64,000 nt of DNA from Bog-473 sp963821755 (GCA_963821755.1 CAWGEX010000005.1:868001-932000), one strand, 5' to 3'. Numbered from the stretch's first letter, positions 41,247 through 49,683 are shown. Numbers and translations: made by a program. Notes: generated by a model from the letters alone, not told the origin.

Positions 41247-42815
41247 TCACTCCGAGCGGGTGGGCTCCTGACGGGCCATGACCTGAGGCATCGGGATCGG
41301 GTAGGTGGGCTGGTTGGTGTCGATCTCCAAAATGTCGCCCTCGGTACACCCTTCGGCCATCACATTGGCGGGAAGGTCATTCGATGTGGACGGGAGAACC
41401 GGTGCCGACACGTCTTTGGACTGCATGTGCAGGGTCGAGGTCAGGTCGCCGGCGGTGCGGCGGCGCCAGGCCGTGAGATTCGGGGCTCGGACGCCGAAGC
41501 GCGCTTCGAGGAAGCGAAGCTGGGAGGTGTGGTCGAAGACGTCCGACGCGACGTGGCCACCGCGGCTGAAGGGTGACACGACGAGCATGGGCACACGGTA
41601 GCCCATGCCAACGGGGCCGCGGATCCCACCGGCCAAGGGCGAGAGGGGGCGGGACGTGAGGAACTCGCCGGGCGTCCCCTTGGGCGGGGTCGGGGGCGGG
41701 ACATGGTCGAAGAAGCCGTCGTTCTCGTCGTACATGTGGAACAGCACCGTCTTGGACCACACCTCGGGGTTGGAAACCAGCGTCGCGAGGAGCTGGCTGG
41801 TGAACCATTCACCCAAAGCGGGCGGTGACGGCGGATGCTCGTCGTAGCCGGCGGGCGGGAGGATCCAACTGACCGACGGGAGCGTGCCGTTGGCCACGTC
41901 CGCCACGAATTCGCTCGGGTACTGGGGGAGGAACGCCTTTTGGTAGAGCGGGGACGCCGGGTTCTTGTACTGGCGGAAGTAGGGGAGGATGGCGTCCCCG
42001 GCCACCAGGCCGTTCTGCTCGAAGAACGGCGGCGCGTAGATGGAGCCTTCGGGGTTGTAGACCTTCCAGCTGATCCCGGCGTCTTCGAGGATCTCGGGCA
42101 TGGTGTCCCACGTGGCGCTCCAGATGGCCTCGACGCTCTGGTTGGTGATGATCACCGGACCGCCGGCCTTGCCCGCGGGGTCGATGGTGCCTGACAGCGC
42201 CATGAGCCGGTTGGGGTGGGTCGGGCCCATGACCGAGCAGTGGTAGTTGTCGCAGATCGTGAAGGCATCGGCCAGGGCGTAGTAAAACGGCAGGTCCTGT
42301 CGCTCGTAGTAGCCCATGGTCATGACGCCATGCTCGGGCCCTTCGAAGGCGGGTGACGTGTGAGTGCGAACGAAGTCGGCGTTGTTGCCCTGGCCCCGGC
42401 TCATGTGCTCGGCCGGCCAGGTGTGGCTGAGGTCGTACGTGCACTCTCCGATACCGGAGTTCGCCGCCACGTGGAAGGGAAGCAGGTGCTCGGCGGCACC
42501 ACCCGGCCACGCTTGGGCAAAGGCGCCGAGGGAATGGGCCGGGTGGTCGTCGAAGCCGCGCACTCCGGGGTAGGTGCCGTAGTAATGGTCGAACGACCGG
42601 TTCTCCTGCATCAAGAAGATGACGTGCTCGATGGCGCCCAGGTCCGAACCAGCTGGCTTGACCGATGTCGCCGCCCGCATCGTTGCGCCCACGTTGGCGT
42701 CGGCACCCATGGCGGCCAGCAGGCCGCCACCACCAGTCGCCAGTGCGGTGGCCAGGAAGGTGCGTCGATCAAGACGGGGCGAACGACGCGGTGGTTGACT
42801 CCCCGGTGCGGCCAT
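41247..42815 (-). CDS. Tat-exported phospholipase C / acid phosphatase-type phosphoesterase
   Basis: This 522-residue exported phosphoesterase (PLC/AcpA family) has a Tat signal: DRRTFLATALATGGGGLLAAMG, twin arginines R17-R18. The family active-site motif IEHVIFLMQENRSFDHYYGT is near residues 60-80; the nucleophile region MGPTHPNRL near 195, DENDGFFDHVPPP near 345 and SPFSRGGHVASDVFDHTS near 410 complete the metal site. It would hydrolyse phosphatidylcholine or other phosphodiesters outside the cell, useful for phosphate scavenging. Its ATG overlaps the SRAP stop as TGATG, so the two are translationally coupled, an odd pairing. Confidence 0.93.
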   Translation of the reverse strand: MAAPGSQPPRRSPRLDRRTFLATALATGGGGLLAAMGADANVGATMRAATSVKPAGSDLGAIEHVIFLMQENRSFDHYYGTYPGVRGFDDHPAHSLGAFAQAWPGGAAEHLLPFHVAANSGIGECTYDLSHTWPAEHMSRGQGNNADFVRTHTSPAFEGPEHGVMTMGYYERQDLPFYYALADAFTICDNYHCSVMGPTHPNRLMALSGTIDPAGKAGGPVIITNQSVEAIWSATWDTMPEILEDAGISWKVYNPEGSIYAPPFFEQNGLVAGDAILPYFRQYKNPASPLYQKAFLPQYPSEFVADVANGTLPSVSWILPPAGYDEHPPSPPALGEWFTSQLLATLVSNPEVWSKTVLFHMYDENDGFFDHVPPPTPPKGTPGEFLTSRPLSPLAGGIRGPVGMGYRVPMLVVSPFSRGGHVASDVFDHTSQLRFLEARFGVRAPNLTAWRRRTAGDLTSTLHMQSKDVSAPVLPSTSNDLPANVMAEGCTEGDILEIDTNQPTYPIPMPQVMARQEPTRSE

Positions 42816-43522
42816 CAGATCGGCTCAATCAGTTGGGGATCGTCGTTGCGGAAACTACCGACACGCGGGCCGACCGGGTGGTGTGCGATGGTGCCGCTCG
42901 GCGTTGGTCGCAGCAGCGCGGTGAGCTCGCCGACGTCTTCCCTTTCGGGATCGAGCCACCGATCGAAGTCGTCGGGAGAGAGGATGACCGGCATGCGGTC
43001 ATGAATCCCGTCCATGTCGGGGCCGGCGGATGTGGTGATGATGGTGCAGGAGCGGATGGGAGGCGTATCGTCCGGCGCCTGCTTGTCCCACCACGACTCG
43101 GCCACGCCGGCCATGGCCAGGGGGTTGCCGTCGGCGCGGGTGAAGAAGTGCGGTTGCTTGGCGCCGCTGTTGAGCTTGCGCCATTCGTAGAAGCCGTCGG
43201 CCGGGATGATGACGCGACGGGACGCGAAGGCCGAGCTGAAGGATGGCCGGTTGGTTACGGACTCGGCGCGGGCATTGAACAGGCGGCTGCCGGCGGAGGG
43301 GTCTTTGGCCCATGAGGGGATGAGTCCCCAGCGCAACGAGGTGAGCGTTCGCTCCAGGGGGTGGCCGGCGGCCGAGCGGTGCGCCCTGACGGCGAGCACC
43401 GGCGTGGTGGGGGCCACGTTCCAGCTCGGGGGCTGCTCGGGGTCGACGTCGTCGCCCAGGGTGGCCTGGAAGTAGCGGGCCAGGCGCACGGGAGGGGTGA
43501 AGAGGGCAAAGCGTCCGCACAT
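42815..43522 (-). CDS. SOS response-associated peptidase (SRAP/YedK, HMCES family)
   Basis: SRAP proteins form a thiazolidine crosslink through Cys2 with abasic sites in single-stranded DNA and shield them. The 235-residue protein starts MCGRFALF with the catalytic Cys2 after Met removal, and has SWNVAPTTPVLAVR, LRWGLIPSWAKD, FNARAESVTNRPSF (Asn/Arg/Glu), ADGFYEW and HDRMPVIL with the active-site His. ATG 43522 is fixed by the need for Cys2; a longer open frame upstream is not coding. The gene diverges from the imuA'-imuB-dnaE2 cassette, 132 bp apart, placing abasic-site protection next to translesion synthesis. Confidence 0.95.
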   Translation of the reverse strand: MCGRFALFTPPVRLARYFQATLGDDVDPEQPPSWNVAPTTPVLAVRAHRSAAGHPLERTLTSLRWGLIPSWAKDPSAGSRLFNARAESVTNRPSFSSAFASRRVIIPADGFYEWRKLNSGAKQPHFFTRADGNPLAMAGVAESWWDKQAPDDTPPIRSCTIITTSAGPDMDGIHDRMPVILSPDDFDRWLDPEREDVGELTALLRPTPSGTIAHHPVGPRVGSFRNDDPQLIEPI

Positions 43523-43640
43523 GAGGGCTGCATTGTGGCACCGCACCCGTGGCGCTGCGCCTCCACCGGGGGCCTTCAGGGAGGCTGAGCGCCTTTGAAC
43601 AGGTCTTTTGTCTCTCTGGGCAGAACGAGCACGTTGTCGG

Positions 43641-43661
43641 TAGTGTACGAACATATGTTCG
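43641..43661 (+). promoter_or_regulatory. LexA (SOS) box over the imuA' start codon, with -10 element
   Basis: CGAACATATGTTCG (43648-43661) is a perfect palindrome matching the Gram-positive/actinobacterial SOS box CGAAC-N4-GTTCG. The ATG in its centre (43655) is the imuA' start codon. TAGTGT at 43641-43646 fits a TANNNT -10 and would place transcription start at or just before that ATG, i.e. a leaderless transcript directly occluded by LexA. The divergent SRAP gene starts 126 bp away and might share this control. Confidence 0.85.
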
Positions 43662-44446
43662 CTTTCCCCACCGAGATCCCCACCGAGAAGCCCGTTGAGA
43701 CCTCCGCCGAGAAGAGTGCGCCACTTCGCTCCCGGGAACTTCCGGTCGGCCTGGCCGATCGAGTCCGGCCGACCACCCCGGCGGCCGGGCGGCTCCTCCC
43801 GGTGCCGGCGCCCTTGGTCCCGCTCTTCCCCGATGGGGCGCTGCGGCGGGGGACGACGACCACGGTGGCGGGTGAGCCGGGTCACGGTGCCACCACGTTG
43901 GCCTTGGCCCTCCTCGCCGCGGTGTCGCAGGCCGGGAGCTGGTGCGCCGCGGTCGGCTTGCCCGATCCGGGGGTCGTCGCGGTGGCCGAGCTCGGTATCG
44001 ATCTGCGTCGCGTGGTCTTCGTGCCGCACCCCGGCCGCGGGTGGGCTGAGGCCACGGGGGATCTCCTCCCCGGTGTCGACGTCGTTCTGGTCCGCCCACC
44101 CGGCCGAGCCCGCGGGACGGTAGCTCGGCACCTGGTCGCCCGGGCTCGTGACCGTCAGGCGGCGTTGGTGGTGCTGGTCGAGCGGGTCAGCGACTGGCCC
44201 CAGGGCGGGGACCTGGCCCTGACCGTCGGGGACGTCGAATGGCAGGGGATCGGCCAGGGCCACGGTCACCTGCAGAGGAGGCGGGCCGAGGTACGGGTCA
44301 GTGGACGACGATCGGCCGGCCGCGACACCGAATGCACGCTCTGGCTTCCGGCCGACTCGGGCGTGGTGTCGGCGGCGGCGACGACGGCGAAGGGAGAGGA
44401 CGGGTCGGTCGGGGCCGGTCCCGACAATGGGCCCAAGGCGGCCTGA
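43655..44446 (+). CDS. imuA': ImuA'-type RecA-like accessory protein of the translesion mutasome
   Basis: This 263-residue protein is a reduced RecA-fold adaptor, first gene of the SOS-inducible mutasome. The core runs PVPAPLVPLFPDGALRRGTTTTVAGEPGHGATTLALALLAA. The P-loop position reads GEPGHGATT, lacking the Walker lysine, so ATP hydrolysis is unlikely; degenerate P-loops are usual in actinobacterial ImuA'. The Walker B-like strand is VDVVLVRPPG. The acidic N-terminal 25 residues (PTEIPTEKPVETSAEKS) contain three short E/T-rich repeats. It is followed by imuB 11 bases later. It tethers and regulates ImuB and DnaE2 in mycobacterial models. Confidence 0.88.
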   Translation: MFAFPTEIPTEKPVETSAEKSAPLRSRELPVGLADRVRPTTPAAGRLLPVPAPLVPLFPDGALRRGTTTTVAGEPGHGATTLALALLAAVSQAGSWCAAVGLPDPGVVAVAELGIDLRRVVFVPHPGRGWAEATGDLLPGVDVVLVRPPGRARGTVARHLVARARDRQAALVVLVERVSDWPQGGDLALTVGDVEWQGIGQGHGHLQRRRAEVRVSGRRSAGRDTECTLWLPADSGVVSAAATTAKGEDGSVGAGPDNGPKAA

Positions 44447-44457
44447 GTGGAGCAGCA

Positions 44458-45551
44458 ATGGAGTTGGAACGGTTGGTCGTCATCTGGTGCCCCCTCCTCC
44501 AGCAGGAGGGGGGCGCGGGGAAGAGGCCCGGCGATTCGTCCAGGTGGTCGCCCGGGCTGGGGAGATCTGTCCGTGGGTGCACCCGATCCGGCTCGGGGTG
44601 TGCGCCCTGCCCGCGCGCGGACCGGCCCGTTTCTTCGGTGGTGAGGAGATGGTGGTGCGGCACCTGGTCGAAGCGGTGGAGGAAGATGCCTCCGTCGGCG
44701 TGGCCGACGGGCTCTTCGCCGCGATTCTGGCCGCCCGATCACAGCTGATCGTCCCGGCGGGGGAGGTGGCCCAGTTCCTGGCTCCCTGGTCGGTGGCCAC
44801 CCTGGCCCGGCCCGAGCTGGCCGTCACCCTGCAGCGACTCGGGGTCACCACGTTGGGGCAGTTCGCCGCCCTGCCCGCCCCCCACGTCTCGGATCGTTTC
44901 GGCGCCGATGCCGCGGCCTGTCACCGCCTGTCCCGGGGCGAGAGCGGGGAACTGGCCGGCGTGCGCGATCGGGCCATTGACCGTCGATTGCGGGTGGCCC
45001 GGGGGGAGGATCCCGACCTGGGGTCCGAGCCGCCTCCCTTCCAGCCCGGGTTCTTCGGTGGCGCATCGGCGGCGGAGACCCGGGCGGCCCTTTCCTTCGC
45101 CCGGGTCCAGGAGCGGCTGGGAGTCGATGCCGTGCTGGTGGGCCGGTTACGGGGCGGCCGGGATCCGTCCGAGCAGGCGGCGTTGGTGCCGTGGGGGAGC
45201 CCGGAGGCCGATGGGCCCGCGGCGGGCGGCGCTCCCTGGCCGGGACGGTTGCCGGCTCCTTCCCCCACCCGTGTGCTCGGTGTGCCACAGCGGGCCGAGA
45301 TGGTCGACGCGACCGGTCGCGCCGTGGTGGTGAGCGGGCGGGGATTGCTCGAGGCGGAGGTGGATCGGCTCTCGGTCGAAGGTGGTCCGTGGCAACCGGT
45401 GGTGGCCTGGGCCGGACCGTGGCCGGTCACCGAACGCTGGTGGTCGGTACGACGGCGCCGGGCCCGCTTGCAGGTGGTGATGGCGGACGGGACGGCCCGA
45501 CTGCTCTACAACGAACGGACCCAGTGGTGGGTGGAGGCGCTCTATGACTGA
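44458..45551 (+). CDS. imuB: ImuB, Y-family polymerase-like mutasome scaffold, with one frame break near the N-terminus
   Basis: ImuB is a catalytically dead Y-family polymerase relative that links the beta clamp, ImuA' and DnaE2. ATG 44458 after GGAGCAGCA reads MELERLVVIWCPLLQ, the normal first beta strand. The next homologous stretch, GEEARRFVQVVARAGEICPWVHPIRLGVCALPARGPARFFGGE, lies in the neighbouring frame; the switch falls at a G6 run (44508-44513), so one base is miscounted there. The fingers/little-finger region follows (LGQFAALPAPHVSDRFGADA), with little trace of the catalytic carboxylates. The C-terminal half ends ARLLYNERTQWWVEALYD. The stop overlaps the dnaE2 start by eight bases. 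Confidence 0.88.
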
Positions 45552-48500
45552 GGTCGAGACCTACGCCGAGCTGCACGCGCATTCGGGGTTCAGTTTTCTC
45601 GACGGCAGTAGTGACCCCGAGGAGCTGGCGGCCGAGGCGCACCGGCTGGGCCTGGCCGCCTTGGCGCTGACCGATCATCACGGTTTCTACGGGGTGGTGC
45701 GCTTCGCCGAAGCGGCTCGGGCCCTGGGCCTGCCGACGGTCTTCGGCACCGAGGTCACGCTGGCGCCGGCCGGGCTCCGCACCGGTGAGCCTGATCCGCG
45801 CGGGACGCATCTTGTCGTGCTGGCCCGTGATCCCGAGGGATACGCACGCCTGTCGAGGGTCTTGGCCGAAGCCCACCTCGAAGGGGGTGTGAAGGGGCAG
45901 CCCGTCTTCACCCTGGACGCGCTCGCCGCGTCGGCCGGAGGCCATTGGTTGGTGCTCACCGGATGCCGCAAGGGGGCAGTCCCCGCCGCGCTGGTGGAGG
46001 CCGGCCCCCGGGCGGCTTCGGAAGAGGTGGGGCGACTGATCGAGCGGTTCGGGCGTCCCAACGTGGCCGTCGAGCTCTGGGACCACGGGGACCCACTCGA
46101 TACGGCCCGCAACGACGCGCTGGCGCTGCTGGCCGCCGAATGGCGGGTCGATACCGTGGCCACCAACAACGTGCACTACGCCACGCCGGCCGGGTTCCGC
46201 TTGGCCACCACGTTGGCCGCCATCCGGGCCCGTCGGCCGCTGGCCGAGCTGGAGGGCTGGCTCCCTTCGGCTCCCTCGGCCTGCCTGCGCGGGCCGGCCG
46301 AGCAGCTCCGTCGGTTCGCCCGCTGGCCCGGCGTGGTCGCCCGCGCCGGGGAGCTGGGTCTGGCCTGCGCCTTCGACCTGCGCCTGGTGGCCCCGCGGCT
46401 GCCGGACTTCCCGGTACCGGCGGGGATGGACGAGCAGAGCTACCTGCGTGAGCTGGTGACGCGTGGCGCGCTCGAACGCTACGGGCCGCCCGACGACGAA
46501 CGGGTGCCGGGAGCGTGGAAGCAGATCGAGCACGAGCTGGAGGTCATCGGTCAGCTGGGCTTCGCCGGGTACTTCCTGGTGGTCTGGGACATCGCCGAGG
46601 TCTGCCGCCGTTTGAACATCTATTGCCAGGGCCGGGGCTCGGCCGCCAATTCGGCCGTCTGTTACGCCCTGAGAGTCACCAACGTCGACGCCGTCGACCT
46701 CGGCCTCCTCTTCGAGCGCTTCCTTTCCCCAGCCCGGGACGGGCCGCCGGACATCGACGTCGACATCGAGTCGGGCCGGCGCGAGGAAGTGATCCAGTAC
46801 GTCTACGAGCGCTACGGCCGGCGCCATGCGGCGCAGGTGGCCAACGTCATCACCTACCGTCCCCGCTCGGCCGTGCGTGACGTGGGCAAGGCCTTCGGCT
46901 TCAGCCCGGAGCAGGTCGACGCCTGGTCGGCCGGGATCGACCGGGCCTCGCGCGGGCCGTCGTCGGTGGCGGCGGTCCAAGAGGCGGTGGACGGGGTGGT
47001 GAACGACGAGGGTGAGGGTGTGCCGCCGCTGGTGGCCGAAATGGCGGCCGAGCTCCTGGATCGGCCGCGCCATCTGGGCATTCACTCGGCCGGCATGGTG
47101 CTGTGCGACCGCCCGGTGATCGAGGTGTGCCCGGTGGAGTGGGGGCGCATGCCCGGGCGCAGTGTGCTGCAGTGGGACAAGGACGACTGCGCCGCCATCG
47201 GGCTGGTCAAGTTCGACCTACTCGGTCTGGGCATGCTCGAAGCGCTGCACCGCATGGTCGACCTGGTGCGCGACTTCCACGGTGTCCCCGTCGACCTGGC
47301 GAAGATCCCCCAGGAGGATGCGGTCTACGACCTGTTGTGCCGAGCCGACACGGTCGGGGTCTTCCAGGTGGAGAGCCGGGCCCAGATGGGCACGCTGCCC
47401 CGGGTCCGGCCGCGCGAGTTCTACGACCTGGCGATCGAGGTGGCCCTCATCCGGCCCGGGCCCATTCAGGGCCACGCCGTCAATCCCTACATCCGCCGGC
47501 GCCGAAAAGAGGAGGAGGTCACCTACCTGCACCCGTTGCTCGAGCCCATCTTGAAGCGGACGCTCGGGGTCCCCCTGTTCCAGGAGCAGTTGATGGAGAT
47601 GGCCGTGGCCATCGCCGGGTTCAGTGCGGCCGAGGCCGATGAACTGCGCCAGGCCATGGCGGCCAAGCGTTCCGCCGAACGGATGGCGCGGCTGCGGGTC
47701 CGTTTCTATGACGGGATGGCGGCGCGTGGGGTGGTGGGGGAGGTGGCCGACCAGATTTTTGCGGCGCTGGCCGCCTTCGCCAATTTCGGGTTCCCCGAGT
47801 CCCACTCCGTCTCCTTCGCCTACCTCGTCTACTCGAGTAGTTGGTTGAAATTGCACTACCCGGCTGCCTTCACCGCCGGTCTCCTCAATTCCCAACCCAT
47901 GGGGTTCTGGTCCCCTCAGTCCCTGGTGGCCGACGCTCGGCGTCACGGGGTGACGGTGCGCCGCCCTCATGTCGATCGCTCCGAGGTGGGGGCCTCGTTG
48001 GAGGGGGAGCGTGACGACGCAGTGCTGCGGTTGGGACTGGCCTCGGTGCGCGGTGTCGGGGACGCGGTGGCCGAGCGGATAGTGGCCGGACGACCCTGGG
48101 CCGGGGGGGAGGACCTGGTCCGGCGGGCCGGCGTATCCCGGGCCCAGCTCGAGACATTGGCGGCGGCCGGGGCGCTCGACGCCGAGGAGAAAGCGACGAC
48201 GGCCTCCCGGAGGCAGTTGTTGTGGGCGGCCGGGGCCGCGGCGCAGGGGACACCAGACCGGTTGCCCGGGATGGTGGTGGGGGCGGAGGCCCCGCCGCTG
48301 CCTGCGCCCACTCTCTACGACTCGGTCGGTGACGACATGTGGGCGCTGGGACTGGCTCCCGAGCACACGGCCATGCACCTGGCCCGGGAACGGTTGGAAG
48401 CCATGGGGGTGGTGGTGGCCGGTGACCTGTTGTCGTGTGCCGACGGCGACCGGGTCACCGTGGCCGGAGTGGTGACGCACCGCCAGCATCCCGAGACGGC

Positions 48501-48723
48501 GCGTGGTGCGGTCTTCGTCAACCTCGAAGACGAGACCGGTCATGTCAACGTGGTCTTCTCCCGCGGGGCCTGGGCCCGCTGGAAGCTGGTGGCCCGCCAT
48601 GCCCCGGCGCTGCTGATCCGGGGCCGGCTGCAGTTGGGGCAGGGCACGGTCAGCCTGACCGCCGAGCGAGTGGAGCCGCTGCGGGTGGGAACGGCCGTTC
48701 CGGCCAGCCGTGACTTCCGCTGA
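45544..48723 (+). CDS. dnaE2: error-prone DNA polymerase III alpha subunit DnaE2
   Basis: This 1059-residue C-family polymerase carries out SOS mutagenic translesion synthesis. The PHP domain opens with YAELHAHSGFSFLDGSSDPEELA (residues 6-28), with TDHHGFYGV near 58. The palm aspartates are in GPPDIDVDIES near 403-410, followed by RHAAQVANVITYRPRSAVRDVGKAFG. The C-terminal OB fold holds VTVAGVVTHRQHPETARGAVFVNLEDETG. DnaE2-type length and its place after imuA'-imuB separate it from the replicative DnaE1. ATG 45544 lies within the last codons of imuB. Confidence 0.96.
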   Translation: MTEVETYAELHAHSGFSFLDGSSDPEELAAEAHRLGLAALALTDHHGFYGVVRFAEAARALGLPTVFGTEVTLAPAGLRTGEPDPRGTHLVVLARDPEGYARLSRVLAEAHLEGGVKGQPVFTLDALAASAGGHWLVLTGCRKGAVPAALVEAGPRAASEEVGRLIERFGRPNVAVELWDHGDPLDTARNDALALLAAEWRVDTVATNNVHYATPAGFRLATTLAAIRARRPLAELEGWLPSAPSACLRGPAEQLRRFARWPGVVARAGELGLACAFDLRLVAPRLPDFPVPAGMDEQSYLRELVTRGALERYGPPDDERVPGAWKQIEHELEVIGQLGFAGYFLVVWDIAEVCRRLNIYCQGRGSAANSAVCYALRVTNVDAVDLGLLFERFLSPARDGPPDIDVDIESGRREEVIQYVYERYGRRHAAQVANVITYRPRSAVRDVGKAFGFSPEQVDAWSAGIDRASRGPSSVAAVQEAVDGVVNDEGEGVPPLVAEMAAELLDRPRHLGIHSAGMVLCDRPVIEVCPVEWGRMPGRSVLQWDKDDCAAIGLVKFDLLGLGMLEALHRMVDLVRDFHGVPVDLAKIPQEDAVYDLLCRADTVGVFQVESRAQMGTLPRVRPREFYDLAIEVALIRPGPIQGHAVNPYIRRRRKEEEVTYLHPLLEPILKRTLGVPLFQEQLMEMAVAIAGFSAAEADELRQAMAAKRSAERMARLRVRFYDGMAARGVVGEVADQIFAALAAFANFGFPESHSVSFAYLVYSSSWLKLHYPAAFTAGLLNSQPMGFWSPQSLVADARRHGVTVRRPHVDRSEVGASLEGERDDAVLRLGLASVRGVGDAVAERIVAGRPWAGGEDLVRRAGVSRAQLETLAAAGALDAEEKATTASRRQLLWAAGAAAQGTPDRLPGMVVGAEAPPLPAPTLYDSVGDDMWALGLAPEHTAMHLARERLEAMGVVVAGDLLSCADGDRVTVAGVVTHRQHPETARGAVFVNLEDETGHVNVVFSRGAWARWKLVARHAPALLIRGRLQLGQGTVSLTAERVEPLRVGTAVPASRDFR

Positions 48724-49053
48724 ACGTTCTTCGACAGCTCCCAGATGGCGACCCAGCGCCGAACGTCCGCTCCGGCCAACGTCATTCATGTCGGGGGGAC
48801 TGACGCGAGAATTTCAGTCGCGTGTCACAGCTGCGTCACAACCAAATTCATCGACGCGGATTTCAATTCCGAGAGGACCTACCACCCTGCGGCCGGGCCG
48901 GGCCACGCTCAGTCCTAGGACTCCGCGACTGGGTAACAGCAACGATGGCAAACACCTGAGACCAAGACTGGCCCGGCACCCAAAGGCACCCAGCCAGCCA
49001 TAAGGCTTCGGTTCAGCCGGTCGACTCAAATATCAGTCACGAAGCAGCGACGG
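48724..49053. other. 330-bp convergent gap holding a structured element and repeats
   Basis: No open frame here looks coding. The left part (48795-48840) contains GTCACA direct repeats five bases apart and a loose GACTG/CAGTC pair. The right part holds the nested hairpin described separately (48897-48977). Neither a T-run terminator nor a known riboswitch core was recognised. Confidence 0.5.
48897..48977. ncRNA. possible structured RNA or bidirectional terminator with nested stems
   Basis: A 9-bp perfect outer stem (GCCGGGCCA at 48897-48905 with TGGCCCGGC at 48969-48977) encloses a second stem (CTCAG 48908-48912 with CTGAG 48956-48960) and an internal palindrome AGTCCTAGGACT (48911-48922). 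Being an inverted repeat, it could fold on either strand, after dnaE2 or after the secreted-protein gene. It does not match a riboswitch or RNA family I can name, and it lacks a poly-T tail. Confidence 0.35.
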
Positions 49054-49683
49054 CTATGAGCCACTTCCGCTGACACTGAACGAAAGCCCACCAAGCAGAC
49101 TCGGAAGTGAGCTGGCCGACGGCAGACCGGGAACACTCGGAAGTGAGCTGGCCGACGGCAGACCGGGAACACTCGGAAATGAGCTGGCCGACGGCAGACC
49201 GGGAACACTCGGGATTGAACCGGCCGAGGGCAGACTCGGAAATGAGCTGGCCGAAGGCAGACCGGGAACACTCGGAAGTGAGCTGGCCGACGGCAGACTG
49301 GGAACACCGGGAAGGCTCGGCACGCCGGTGGTGCAGACATTCACGCCGCTGCTCGACGACCCGGTGACCGATCCTCCGCCGTATGAAGTGGTGACGTTTC
49401 CGGAGCCTCCGGCCGTAGCGGGAATCGGAAGCGCCGGTGTGGCCGGCGTACCAACGCATTGCGATCCAGTTGGGACGGAAGTAGGAATTCCGGGCAGCGT
49501 CGAAAGCGATCCTGCTCCTAGAAGCGACGCCGGGCTGGGAAGCGATGCTGGGATCGGAAGTGACGGGGTGGCAACCGGACCGACGCTGGCGCCACTTGGG
49601 AATGCACCGGCAACTCCCAGTGCTGCCGCGGTGATGCCCGCCGCACCGGCGGCGATCGCGGTGATTCGCTTATTGCGTGTCAT
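49054..49683 (-). CDS. secreted Ser/Pro/Leu-rich protein built of 12-residue repeats
   Basis: I do not recognise a family. The 209-residue protein starts with a clear signal peptide (MTRNKRITAIAAGAAGITAAALG, cleavage near residues 28-35). A middle region has two cysteines about 60 residues apart (TGSQCVGTP and VNVCTTGV) and a Gly/Ser stretch, and the C-terminal half is tandem copies of the 12-residue unit LPSVPGLPSASS and variants, then LLGGLSFSVSGSGS. The composition suggests an extended surface or secreted adhesin-like or spacer segment. The ATG at 49683 has AGGGGG just upstream; a longer start at 49770 is possible but would spoil the signal peptide. Conserved operon partners are absent. 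Confidence 0.75.
   Translation of the reverse strand: MTRNKRITAIAAGAAGITAAALGVAGAFPSGASVGPVATPSLPIPASLPSPASLLGAGSLSTLPGIPTSVPTGSQCVGTPATPALPIPATAGGSGNVTTSYGGGSVTGSSSSGVNVCTTGVPSLPGVPSLPSASSLPSVPGLPSASSFPSLPSAGSIPSVPGLPSASSFPSVPGLPSASSLPSVPGLPSASSLPSLLGGLSFSVSGSGS
49100..49306 (-). repeat. 36-bp coding tandem repeat array (six units, one shortened)
   Basis: Units start at 49100, 49136, 49172, 49208, 49235 and 49271. Five are 36 bp and nearly identical; the unit at 49208 is 27 bp and more diverged. All lengths are multiples of three, so the array encodes the 12-residue (9-residue in the short unit) repeats of the secreted protein without breaking frame. There is no spacer sequence, so this is not a CRISPR. 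Confidence 0.92.

Noticed and set aside
43523..44458. A 312-codon N-terminal extension of the SRAP frame on the minus strand
   Set aside because: SRAP needs Cys directly after the initiator Met, which fixes the start at 43522; the extension is antisense to imuA'.
48724..49053. Known riboswitch (c-di-GMP, c-di-AMP, SAM or cobalamin) in the gap after dnaE2
   Set aside because: A GGCAAAC stretch recalls the c-di-GMP class, but the other conserved loops are missing, and neither flanking gene starts downstream of the element.
49100..49306. CRISPR array suggested by regular 36-bp repeats
   Set aside because: Units are contiguous with no spacers, in frame in a secreted protein, and no cas genes are present.
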